A DNA stretch of 64,000 nucleotides from Hyphomicrobium denitrificans ATCC 51888 (lineage in GTDB: Bacteria; Pseudomonadota; Alphaproteobacteria; Rhizobiales; Hyphomicrobiaceae): assembly GCF_000143145.1 (NCBI RefSeq), contig NC_014313.1:1116001-1180000 (forward strand), written 5' to 3'. Both the position numbers and the translations under genes were made by a program. A model generated the notes under the pieces. The model made no database searches and had not been told where the DNA came from. It saw only the letters and a program-made list of their open reading frames with translations. This document shows, piece after piece, positions 17,990 through 25,620 of the stretch. Each line of letters starts with the position of its first letter. Within the stretch, counting starts at the first letter, position 1.

Positions 17990-19902
17990 CCTCGGCCGAT
18001 CTCAACTTCTTTCGTTTCGCCGGCCCGAACGTCGAAGTCGGTTTCACGGCGTGTGCTTTGCGATTCAACCCGAACTTTGTAGCGGCCGGGTGCGAGCAGC
18101 GTCTTCGCATCGCGGCCCGTCTTACGCCATACCGGCGCGCCGCTCGAGTCCATCACTTCCCAGTAGACGTCGCTGGTCGCGATGTCCGCGGGTGGCCGGA
18201 AGCTGACCATGCCGCCCTCGATCCTGAGTGTCGCTTCGACGGGCTTGCCGGCTTCGAGCGTGAAGTCCTGCGCCGTCGACAGCGGATAAGCGGCGAGCGT
18301 AGCGGTCACTTTATAGCGGCCGGGTGGCAAGGAGAAGGCTGCGTCCGGCCCGACGGCGCGGGCGATGCGCGCCTTGTCGCCATCTGCCTTGTCGATGCGA
18401 TAGACGATGCCTTGCGCTGCCGTCGCGGGTGAGCCTGCGACGACCGTCGAAAGCTTCAGCGGCGCGAGTGCGAGCGTCAGCGTTTGCTTCACGGTCTCGC
18501 CGGCTCCGATCGCAATGCGCTGGCGCACATCGGCGGCGCCGGATCGCGCGCTGGCGTAATACGTTCCGGACGGCAGAACGAAACTCGCTTCGCTGGCGTG
18601 CGAGCGGCCAACTTCGCGCCGCCCGGTCGGGCTTTCGGGATCGTCCTCGTAAATCGTGTAGATGAGGTCATCGGGGACGACGCCGTTCGTACCCGTCGTG
18701 GCGGAGAGTTCGACGCGGCCGGTGCCGAGCGTCACGTTTTCGGTTTTGACGTCGCCGGCGTTGAGCGACATCGTGCGGCTCGCATGCGCGACGCCATCGG
18801 CGATGGTCACGGTGTAGTCCGCAGGCGGCAGATAAAGATCGATCACGCCGTTGCGCGCGAGCCCTACGGGTTTGTCTCCCGCCGCAACCGTCATCGTCGC
18901 AGTCTCAGATGGCGGGCTGCCTTTGGCGGCGATGGCGTTGACCTTGAGGTGCGCGGCGTCGATCGGAATAATGATGCTTTCCGCGGCGCCGTCCGTGACG
19001 GTGATCTGCCGCCGAGCGACGACGGAGCCAAGCTCGACCTCGATATCGTAGCTGCCGGCCGCGAGCTTGGCGCTGATGTCGGGACCGGTCGAGCGCCCGG
19101 CGATATCCTTTTCGCCGGCCTTGAAGATGCTCCAGCGCATCGGCACGGTGAGGAGCGGGCTGCCTTCGGCAAGGTTTGCCGACGCGCGCAGCGTCGCGCC
19201 TGCGGGCGGTGGCGGAGCAGCCGGTTCGTCGGGTTTCGCGGCCACGGCCGGTGCGCCGGGAGCAAGGATCGCGAGTTGCGTCGCTTCATCGAGCGCCGCG
19301 TTCAATCCAGCAGCGTCGGTGACATCGTAGTAACGTCCGCCCGTCGCCTGGGCGACGCAGGCGATGCGCGGCCGTTCCGTCGCGGGCACGCCTATGCCGA
19401 TGACCTGAACGGCGACGCCCGGCGCCGACTTCGCGAAATCGTTCGCGGCGGCGCAGCTATCCTGCTGACAGTTGTCGGCGCCGTCGCCCACGATGATGAT
19501 TTGCGCCGGTCGCGACGTGCCGATCGCGTCGGCTGCAATTTCCAAAGCTGCGGTGACAGGACCGGGGCCTCTTGGATTCAATTTCGCGAGGGGGCCGAGA
19601 AGCGCGGCGCGTTCGCTGTCGGGCGAGGCGATCAGTTCGACGTCGTTGCAATCGCCGCGGCGGCGATGGCCGAACGATACGAGCCCGACACGCGTCGACG
19701 ACGGCGTCTGCAGAATTGTCGCGAGCTTCTCGCGCACGACGTCGATCTTCGGCTTGTTGTCGGGTGCAAGGCGGCCCCACATCGACCCCGATCCGTCGAC
19801 GATCAGCATGGCCGTCGGTGCATCGTCGGCGCGCGCGCCCGAGAGCGCGGCAGCGCTCGCGGCTGTCACCACTGCGGCGAATTGCAGAATCCTTAGGCGC
19901 AT
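17986..19902 (-). CDS. exported von Willebrand factor A protein with beta-sandwich repeats
   Basis: 638 residues. Signal peptide, then a VWA domain (about residues 28-220) with an intact MIDAS motif (DGSGSMWGR), SFGHRRRGDCNDVEL and IVGDGADNC. The C-terminal ~400 residues are serial units with the pattern LPxGxYxxxA (LAAGSYDIEVELG, LPPADYTVTIADG, LPSGTYYASARSG, LPPGRYKVTATLA, LAPGRYKVRVESQ). Likely a periplasmic metal-dependent adhesion or scaffold protein. Start set by GAGGGGAC just upstream of ATG 19902. Followed by a coupled partner gene. Confidence 0.82.
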   Translation of the reverse strand: MRLRILQFAAVVTAASAAALSGARADDAPTAMLIVDGSGSMWGRLAPDNKPKIDVVREKLATILQTPSSTRVGLVSFGHRRRGDCNDVELIASPDSERAALLGPLAKLNPRGPGPVTAALEIAADAIGTSRPAQIIIVGDGADNCQQDSCAAANDFAKSAPGVAVQVIGIGVPATERPRIACVAQATGGRYYDVTDAAGLNAALDEATQLAILAPGAPAVAAKPDEPAAPPPPAGATLRASANLAEGSPLLTVPMRWSIFKAGEKDIAGRSTGPDISAKLAAGSYDIEVELGSVVARRQITVTDGAAESIIIPIDAAHLKVNAIAAKGSPPSETATMTVAAGDKPVGLARNGVIDLYLPPADYTVTIADGVAHASRTMSLNAGDVKTENVTLGTGRVELSATTGTNGVVPDDLIYTIYEDDPESPTGRREVGRSHASEASFVLPSGTYYASARSGAADVRQRIAIGAGETVKQTLTLALAPLKLSTVVAGSPATAAQGIVYRIDKADGDKARIARAVGPDAAFSLPPGRYKVTATLAAYPLSTAQDFTLEAGKPVEATLRIEGGMVSFRPPADIATSDVYWEVMDSSGAPVWRKTGRDAKTLLAPGRYKVRVESQSTRRETDFDVRAGETKEVEIGRG

Positions 19903-19994
19903 CGTCCCCTCACGCCGATTTCGTCCTGATTCCAATTGTAACAGGCGGCGGCCTGCGATAGCGAGACGGCAACCAGAACGAGACGGAATAAGAC

Positions 19995-20570
19995 ATGAAT
20001 ACCCCGATTTTTGAATTTCTTGCGGCAAGGCGTTCAGTGAAGCCGGATCGTCTCGCAGCGCCCGGACCGACGCCTGAGCAATTGCGGCAGATTCTGACGG
20101 TCGGGGCGCGCGTTCCGGACCATAAAAAGCTGGCACCGTGGCGGTTTATCGTTTTCGAAGGCGACGCGCGAAAAAGTGTTGGGGAAGTTTTCGCCAAGGC
20201 CTGCCAAGCGGAAGAAAGCCAGCCGCCTTCGCATGTCCGGCTCGACATGGAGCGAGAGCGATTCCTGCGTGCGCCTCTGGTCGTGGCGGTCGTCTCGTCG
20301 CTGAAGCCGCGGCCCGGCGCGCCGGAATGGGAGCAGATCCTTTCCGCGGCGGCTGTCTGCTACAACACGTGTCTCGCCGCGAACGCGCTGGGCTTTGGAA
20401 CGACGTGGCTGACGGAATGGATCGCCTACAGCAAAACGGTGCGCGAGGCGCTTGGTCTCAAGGAGTCGGAGCGGATCGCCGGGTTCCTCTATATCGGGCA
20501 GCCGATGGAGAAGCCGGAAGAGCGCGAGCGGCCGGTCATCGAAAACCTCATCACCGAGTGGACGGCATAG
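19995..20570 (+). CDS. nitroreductase-family FMN oxidoreductase
   Basis: 191 residues. N-terminal RRSVKPDRLAAPGPTPEQL is the FMN-phosphate-binding arginine/serine motif of nitroreductases; the middle APWRFIVFEGDARK, the helix AAVCYNTCLAANALGFGTTW and FLYIGQPMEKPEERERP are typical of the YdjA-like subgroup. It should reduce nitro or quinone substrates with NAD(P)H. Divergent from the VWA gene, 92 bp between starts. Confidence 0.88.
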   Translation: MNTPIFEFLAARRSVKPDRLAAPGPTPEQLRQILTVGARVPDHKKLAPWRFIVFEGDARKSVGEVFAKACQAEESQPPSHVRLDMERERFLRAPLVVAVVSSLKPRPGAPEWEQILSAAAVCYNTCLAANALGFGTTWLTEWIAYSKTVREALGLKESERIAGFLYIGQPMEKPEERERPVIENLITEWTA

Positions 20571-20818
20571 TCGCGTCGGCTTTTGGCCCCTCGATCTGGA
20601 AATCTTAACCGGTTGTTAACGGGATCGGCGGCATTCTAACGAAATGCGTGCTCCGGGCATCATCCGTTGCGGCGGGATCAGCACCGCTCCGCCAGCGGCA
20701 GAGATGCCGAGAGCGTACTCACCAAATCATGGCCTTCTCCGCCCTCGGGTTCTCCCGTCCGGCCGAGGAGGCCAGTCGGTTTTTGGGGTCGTGATCGTTC
20801 CGCACAGGCCGGTCGTGG

Positions 20819-20838
20819 ATGGCCGCCTGCGCGGCCAT
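20819..20838. repeat. short hairpin repeat, copy 1
   Basis: ATGGCCGC, loop CTGC, GCGGCCAT: a perfect 8-bp stem. The same stem recurs at 20902 and 25559 with different loops. Confidence 0.8.
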
Positions 20839-20901
20839 GACGAATTATCTGACTTTTGACGATGGCAAAAAGCGAGCGGGATAGCAGCGCAACTTCCCGT
20901 C

Positions 20902-20921
20902 ATGGCCGCGGAGGCGGCCAT
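20902..20921. repeat. short hairpin repeat, copy 2
   Basis: ATGGCCGC, loop GGAG, GCGGCCAT. Together with copy 1 it brackets an AT-richer 60-bp stretch, with CATGACG and CGTCATG facing each other. Confidence 0.8.
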
Positions 20922-20977
20922 CTACGGTAGCGGGCCTTAGCTCACGTCCCAGTTTTGCGGCTGGATCGCAGTGTCGA

Positions 20978-21760
20978 TCAATAACTAAACTGCTCCGCCA
21001 GCAGGCGCTCTTCGAGGCCGTGGTTGCGGTCGAACATCATGTAGAGTTCGATGGCGCGCGCCTGTTCGATCTCGACCTTCACGACATCGCGGGTTTCGAA
21101 ATGGTCGGCGGCGGCGCTGACCGGACGCTTCTGCGCTTCCAGCACCGATATCGTGATGTGCGCCTTGTTGGAGACGAGCGCGCCACGCCAGCGCCGGGGG
21201 CGGAACGGACTGATCGGCGTCACGGCGAGGAGCGCGGCCTTGATCGGCAATATCGGCCCGTGCACCGAAAGATTGTAGGCTGTCGATCCGGCAGGCGTCG
21301 CGACGAGAATGCCGTCGCAGATCAGCTCTTCAAGGCGAACCTTGCCGTCGATGGCGACTTTCAGCTTGGCGGCCTGATAGCGTTGCCGGAACAGTGAGAC
21401 CTCGTTGATCGCGAGGCTCTTTTGGGCCTTGCCGGTGCTATCGGTCGAGATCATCGACAGCGGATGGATGCGGCTGATCTCGGCGGCGGCGAGACGTTCA
21501 CGGAGATCGTCCTCGCTGTAGTCGTTCATCAGGAAGCCGACGGAACCGCGATTCATCCCGTAGGTCGGGATCTTGTCATTGATAAACCGGTGCAACGTCT
21601 GCAACATCAGGCCGTCGCCGCCCAAGGCGACGATGACATCGGCGTTCGCCGGATCGGTCTTGCCGTAGCGTTTGATCAGCGCTTCGCGGGCCTCGATCGC
21701 CTCTGGCACGTCACTCGCGACGAAGGCGATGCGTTCAAACTTGTTTTTCTCTTTGGACAT
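20978..21760 (-). CDS. nadK: NAD kinase
   Basis: 260 residues. [16 protein letters not shown] carries the GGDG motif, followed by [13 protein letters not shown], the NE of INEVSLFRQ, and the C-terminal [18 protein letters not shown] substrate loop. Phosphorylates NAD to NADP. ATG 21760 gives [16 protein letters not shown] and fits the family length; the frame is open further upstream. Divergent from cutA with 27 bp between starts. Confidence 0.94.
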   Translation of the reverse strand: MSKEKNKFERIAFVASDVPEAIEAREALIKRYGKTDPANADVIVALGGDGLMLQTLHRFINDKIPTYGMNRGSVGFLMNDYSEDDLRERLAAAEISRIHPLSMISTDSTGKAQKSLAINEVSLFRQRYQAAKLKVAIDGKVRLEELICDGILVATPAGSTAYNLSVHGPILPIKAALLAVTPISPFRPRRWRGALVSNKAHITISVLEAQKRPVSAAADHFETRDVVKVEIEQARAIELYMMFDRNHGLEERLLAEQFSY

Positions 21761-21787
21761 GAATGGCTTTGCGGCTGATGCGGGCCT

Positions 21788-22189
21788 ATGGCGGCAGGGA
21801 GGCTCGCTCAAGTGCCGGGAAACGACAAGCCCCTAGTGGCTGATAAAGGAGCAGGTGTTGCCGCGCCAGCGGGAGCCGTGGTCATGATTTATGCGACGTA
21901 CCCGGATCGTGACGCGGCCCTTGAGGCCGGGAGGGCCATGGTGGAGCAGGGGATCGCGGGCTGCGTCAATGTGCTTCCAGGCATGACATCGGTCTATGTC
22001 TGGAAGGGCGTGACGGAGACGTCGAACGAGGCCGTGCTGATCGCCAAGCTCGGAGCAGAAGGCGCGGAGCGCGCCGTCGCTCACATTCTTGCGCATCATC
22101 CCTACGAAACCCCGGCGGTGCTGGTGCTGCCCGTTTCCGGCGGAAACGCCGAATATCTCAACTGGGTTCGCGAAGGGACGAAGCTCTGA
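21788..22189 (+). CDS. cutA: divalent-cation tolerance protein CutA
   Basis: 133 residues. The CutA1 core begins at [20 protein letters not shown], with [16 protein letters not shown] and [13 protein letters not shown], all signature segments of this small trimer-forming family linked to copper tolerance. There is a ~32-residue N-terminal extension before the fold; a start closer to residue 33 (ATG 21884) would give the standard ~101-residue length. Close divergent spacing to nadK. Confidence 0.92.
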   Translation: MAAGRLAQVPGNDKPLVADKGAGVAAPAGAVVMIYATYPDRDAALEAGRAMVEQGIAGCVNVLPGMTSVYVWKGVTETSNEAVLIAKLGAEGAERAVAHILAHHPYETPAVLVLPVSGGNAEYLNWVREGTKL

Positions 22190-22214
22190 TCGTCAGCTGC
22201 TTGCTCGCTCGCCG

Positions 22215-23330
22215 TCAGTAGATGCCGCCGAGCACTTGCGCCACATTATAGCGGATTGTTCCGGGCCTTGGATCGCCACGCCGCGAGCGGCCTCCGTAAG
22301 CGGAGCGGCGAGGACGGTCGTCTCGCCATTCGCGCGTGTGGCGCGCACGGCGGGATTTCGCAGGCTTCGCGACGGGCGTGTACTCGGGCGCTGTCGCGTC
22401 ATCGGACGCGAGGGCTGCAAGCTTATCGGGGTTCGCTGTCGGATCGGCGCCGTTCGCGGTTTCGGCCACCATGCGATCGTCGTCATGTTCGATGACGACC
22501 TTTTGTGCGAGGGGCAACGCGGGAGCAGGCTGGAGCCCGGCGCTGGGGCCGCCGACGGACATCATGCCGGGTGGCGGCGCGGCGCGTGCGGTCGTGTCTG
22601 CAACGATCGAGCGGCCGTTACGATCGAGCCAGGGCAGTTGTTCGGCCTTGGTCGCGGCGATCCGACCGGAGTCAGCAGGCGCGCGAGTTTCGGATGCGTA
22701 GCGCGTCTCGAGCCGCTTCGACCGTTTCGAAGCTTGCGTCATGACCGCGTTCGGCACACAGCGTCCCGAATGATCCATCGCCTGACCCGTCGGGCAGCCG
22801 GACGCGCAGGAAATCTCCCGGCGGTTCTCGACGAGGCTCAGGAGAATGTAGTCCGGCGACTTGATCGGCAGCGTCGCGTTGGCGCGATCCATGAAGGCCG
22901 ACATCGCGCGTTTGGTCGAAGGATTCCAGAGGCCGTTGATTTCGCCCCAATAGCATCCGGCGCGTTTGAGCGCCTTCTGCACATCGCGCGCAAGCTCGTA
23001 GCGTGTGCGTGCGTCGGCCGGTTTCGCCGATCTGAGCACCGCGCTGGGCGATGGTTCGGAAATTACGGTCGCGGCCCATGTCGCGGTTTGCGGCTGGCGC
23101 GCCGGGAGCGGCTGCCCATTCGCAAGCACGGCTTCGCGATAGGTCGCGGAGACAGGAGAGAAGGTGCGCGTGACGGCCTCGCCGGGGCGGCGAGCATGAT
23201 AGGGCACGACCGAGACGTGTGAGACTTCGGCGGGAGCGGCAACCTCGTCCGATGCCGGCGGCAATGTCAGATAACCGCCCAACGCTACGACGCCTGAGAG
23301 CAACAACAGCCATCCACCGAACTGCTGCAT
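22215..23330 (-). CDS. membrane-anchored peptidoglycan-binding-like protein
   Basis: 371 residues. N-terminal membrane segment (GWLLLLSGVVALGGYLTLP), then a peptidoglycan-binding-1-like module at about residues 95-150 (YELARDVQKALKRAGCYWGE, INGLWNPSTKRAMSAFMDR), a cysteine pair (CASGCPTGQAMDHSGRC) and a long disordered, basic C terminus. ATG 23330 has GGAG upstream on the minus strand. I recall this layout as common but unnamed in Hyphomicrobiales. Role in the cell envelope is inferred. Confidence 0.75.
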   Translation of the reverse strand: MQQFGGWLLLLSGVVALGGYLTLPPASDEVAAPAEVSHVSVVPYHARRPGEAVTRTFSPVSATYREAVLANGQPLPARQPQTATWAATVISEPSPSAVLRSAKPADARTRYELARDVQKALKRAGCYWGEINGLWNPSTKRAMSAFMDRANATLPIKSPDYILLSLVENRREISCASGCPTGQAMDHSGRCVPNAVMTQASKRSKRLETRYASETRAPADSGRIAATKAEQLPWLDRNGRSIVADTTARAAPPPGMMSVGGPSAGLQPAPALPLAQKVVIEHDDDRMVAETANGADPTANPDKLAALASDDATAPEYTPVAKPAKSRRARHTREWRDDRPRRSAYGGRSRRGDPRPGTIRYNVAQVLGGIY

Positions 23331-24143
23331 GGCGAAACTCCACTCAACTCGGCGACGCGCAGAAGCAGGATCGACATCGCGATTTGCGAGTTCGAGCCTC
23401 GTCCCTTTCAGCGGCTGCGCATTGCCTCGAACATGCCAGCTGAAGGTTCTGCGGTCGCGCGGCCGCATACATCCGCGCCACCTCCGAGCATGCACCAAAG
23501 CGCAGGCGGTTGTAAGAGGTAACTCGTGTCGCGCGCGTGTAACATGATCGACACAGGGCTGCGGATTTGCTCGCCTCATCGCAAACGCGTCGATCGCCTG
23601 CGCGGCTAGCCTGTTCGTATGACAAAGCTGGGACAAGCGGTGCAAAACCTCTTGAAAACCGCTCTGTTATCAACTGCGCCTAGTTGTTGTGCACAGAGGC
23701 GCGCGAGGTTCAAAACTCAGCGCGCGGCGAAACCTAGAATTCTGATTCTCCTATCAAAACGATTCACAACCCAGGTCGACTCAGTTACGGCTGGGGGCGA
23801 GGGGAGTTTAATTCGCGTTTACGTTTTCCAGCCTCGCGTCGACCTTGAGGAAAAGTCATCCACCGGATTCGAGCGGCGAACCGGTATGGCATCTTCAACT
23901 CGGCGGAGATTGGTAGCTCTTGGCTCGCGTGGTTGCGCAGTATCCCAGTTGCTCGTCTGCCACTGTCATGGGGATGACAGTGGAGCTCACAGTCGGTCAA
24001 ACAGGATATCGTTCGCAGCCGTGCCGGTTGTGCGTTCCGGAGCATTGGTCGCCGCCTCCCTCCTCAGGTGCGCAGCCACAAGCCGAAATGGCCGGTCTGT
24101 ATCGCGTCACGTAAACCGGCCCTCACAGGAGAGGGCACACGAA
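23331..24143. other. intergenic region (~810 bp) with a long leader and a perfect palindrome
   Basis: No convincing gene: the + strand is open from 23619 into the downstream gene, but the translation before 24144 is low-quality and lacks a ribosome site. The segment 23640-23800 is visibly AT-richer, and an inverted repeat at 23960-23983 is listed separately. It holds divergent promoters by position. Confidence 0.5.
23960..23983. promoter_or_regulatory. perfect 10-bp inverted repeat, possible operator
   Basis: CCACTGTCAT, spacer GGGG, ATGACAGTGG. It lies 160 bp before the start of the membrane/wHTH-type gene at 24144. It is not followed by a T-run, so an operator is more likely than a terminator. 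Confidence 0.45.
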
Positions 24144-25472
24144 ATGAGACACGTTTTAGGCGTGTTGGGGGTTCTAGCAGCCGGCGTTCTATTAGCCGTG
24201 TCGGCCGCGATGAACTGGCGTTTTGGCTTCAGTCTCGGACGGTCCGAGCTGGACGGCCAGATTTATGGCGCAGCATCCGCTGCGGCCGACTGTTTAAAAG
24301 CACTGATACCATTCTTCTTCTTCGCCGCTGTTCGAAATCGAATCTGGTCGCAGGCGGCTGCGTCGGCGCTGGTCTGGACGGTCGTGACGACCTATTCCAT
24401 GACCTCGGCGCTCGGACACGCAGCGTTGAACCGCTTCGACTCGACCGGGCAACGCGCGCAGGAAGCTCAGTCGTATCAGGATCTGAGAACCGAGCTGAAG
24501 CGTGCCGAAGAGCAAGCTGGCTGGATTCCTCAGCATCGGCCCTATGAGGCGGTGCAGAGTGAGATCGACGGTCTCAAGATGCAGAGAGCCTGGAAGTGGA
24601 CGAACGGCTGCAAGGACGTCAATTCGAAGACGGAGCGCGGCTTCTGTCAGAAGCTGACCGGTCTTGACGCTGAGCTTGCTTCGGCGAGCGCTGCGAAGAC
24701 CGCCGACGTTCGCATTTCCGAGCTCCGATCCAAGATCGACGCGGCTGCAGGCAAGCCTGCGCTGTCGGAAGCCGATCCGCAAGCCAAGGTTCTGACTGAG
24801 CTTGCCTCGGCCTTCTTCCCGAGCGTCAAGATCGAGAATGTGCAGATGGCCCTGACGTTGTTCGTGGCGCTGCTGCTCGAAATCGGTTCTGGATTCGGTA
24901 TGTACGTCGCATTCAGTCAGTGGCGGCTCTATGACCGTCAGTCTGCCGCGCCGAAACTGGCGAGGGCAGAGGAAATCACCGCTGCGGCAGCGGTGGCGGC
25001 TCCGGTGCTTACACCGATCGCCGTTGAGACAAGCAAGCCGCGTTCCGGCGCCAACGACAACCGCTCGATCGAGATTCCTCTCGAACGCGAAGTTGTCCAA
25101 GTGCCAGCAATCGAAGCTCGTCCCGCAGAAGTGCATCAGGTCGAGCAGAAGGTTGTCGAAGCGAGAGTCGCAGCTCCGGTTGCGCGTCTCGCCCCTGAAA
25201 ATAACACCGAACGTTTCTACAAGGAGAATGTCGAGGTCCGTGACGGATCAAGTGTAACGGCTACTGAACTTTACGAGGACTATTGCTCTTGGTGTGACTC
25301 CAAGAACAAGGAACCCGCAGCACTTCCGAGCTTCGCGCGTGAATTCGCCGAGCTTGGCGTGAAAAAGGAGAAGGTGGCCGGTCGAGTCCGGTATATTGGT
25401 ATCGCACTCAAATCCGACATGGCACTCGAGGAGGCTACGAAATCGCCTACCTTCGGCACGGTCGCAGCCTAG
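24144..25472 (+). CDS. polytopic membrane protein with possible winged-helix C terminus
   Basis: 442 residues. Three N-terminal membrane segments (VLGVLGVLAAGVLLAVSA; LKALIPFFFFAAV; AASALVWTVVTTYSMTSALG), a ~170-residue charged helical/coiled-coil domain with three Cys, a fourth membrane segment (VQMALTLFVALLLEIGSGFG), a disordered Ala/Val/Glu linker, then a ~60-residue C-terminal domain (TATELYEDYCSWCDSKNKEP, FAREFAELGVKKEKVAGRVR) that resembles the winged helix at the end of D5-type phage/plasmid primases. AGGAG lies 12 nt before the ATG and a strong terminator follows. Family not recognised; a membrane-tethered nucleic-acid-binding role is only inference. Confidence 0.75.
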   Translation: MRHVLGVLGVLAAGVLLAVSAAMNWRFGFSLGRSELDGQIYGAASAAADCLKALIPFFFFAAVRNRIWSQAAASALVWTVVTTYSMTSALGHAALNRFDSTGQRAQEAQSYQDLRTELKRAEEQAGWIPQHRPYEAVQSEIDGLKMQRAWKWTNGCKDVNSKTERGFCQKLTGLDAELASASAAKTADVRISELRSKIDAAAGKPALSEADPQAKVLTELASAFFPSVKIENVQMALTLFVALLLEIGSGFGMYVAFSQWRLYDRQSAAPKLARAEEITAAAAVAAPVLTPIAVETSKPRSGANDNRSIEIPLEREVVQVPAIEARPAEVHQVEQKVVEARVAAPVARLAPENNTERFYKENVEVRDGSSVTATELYEDYCSWCDSKNKEPAALPSFAREFAELGVKKEKVAGRVRYIGIALKSDMALEEATKSPTFGTVAA

Positions 25473-25490
25473 CGCTGCTCCTTTGAAACG

Positions 25491-25522
25491 AAAGGCCCGC
25501 TTTTGCGGGCCTTTTTGTTTTT
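25491..25522 (+). terminator. intrinsic terminator
   Basis: AAAGGCCCGC, loop TTTT, GCGGGCCTTT, then TTGTTTTT. Ten-base perfect stem 18 nt after the upstream stop. Confidence 0.92.
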
Positions 25523-25558
25523 GGAGGTTTGTTTCGAAGAAATTTTCAGACGATGTGA

Positions 25559-25578
25559 ATGGCCGCTTTCGCGGCCAT
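25559..25578. repeat. short hairpin repeat, copy 3
   Basis: ATGGCCGC, loop TTTC, GCGGCCAT; same stem as the copies at 20819 and 20902, with a changed loop. Confidence 0.75.
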
Positions 25579-25620
25579 AACTTTTTGGGGCGTGACGAAG
25601 CACGATGGCGTCGCGCGCCG

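Larger units (their letters stand above)
20571..20977. other. intergenic region with palindromes, no gene seen
   Basis: About 400 bp between the nitroreductase and NAD kinase stops. It holds two copies of a short hairpin (listed separately) and two scraps of GGCCGAGGAGGCC-like palindromic sequence near 20760. No ORF with protein-like composition was seen. Confidence 0.6.

Noticed and set aside
18484..19896. Plus-strand ORF (470 codons) opposite the VWA gene
   Set aside because: Antisense shadow; the minus strand encodes a clear signal peptide, MIDAS motif and repeats.
23619..24143. N-terminal extension of the membrane protein gene by 175 codons
   Set aside because: No ribosome site, composition not protein-like, and the internal ATG at 24144 has AGGAG and begins a normal membrane segment.
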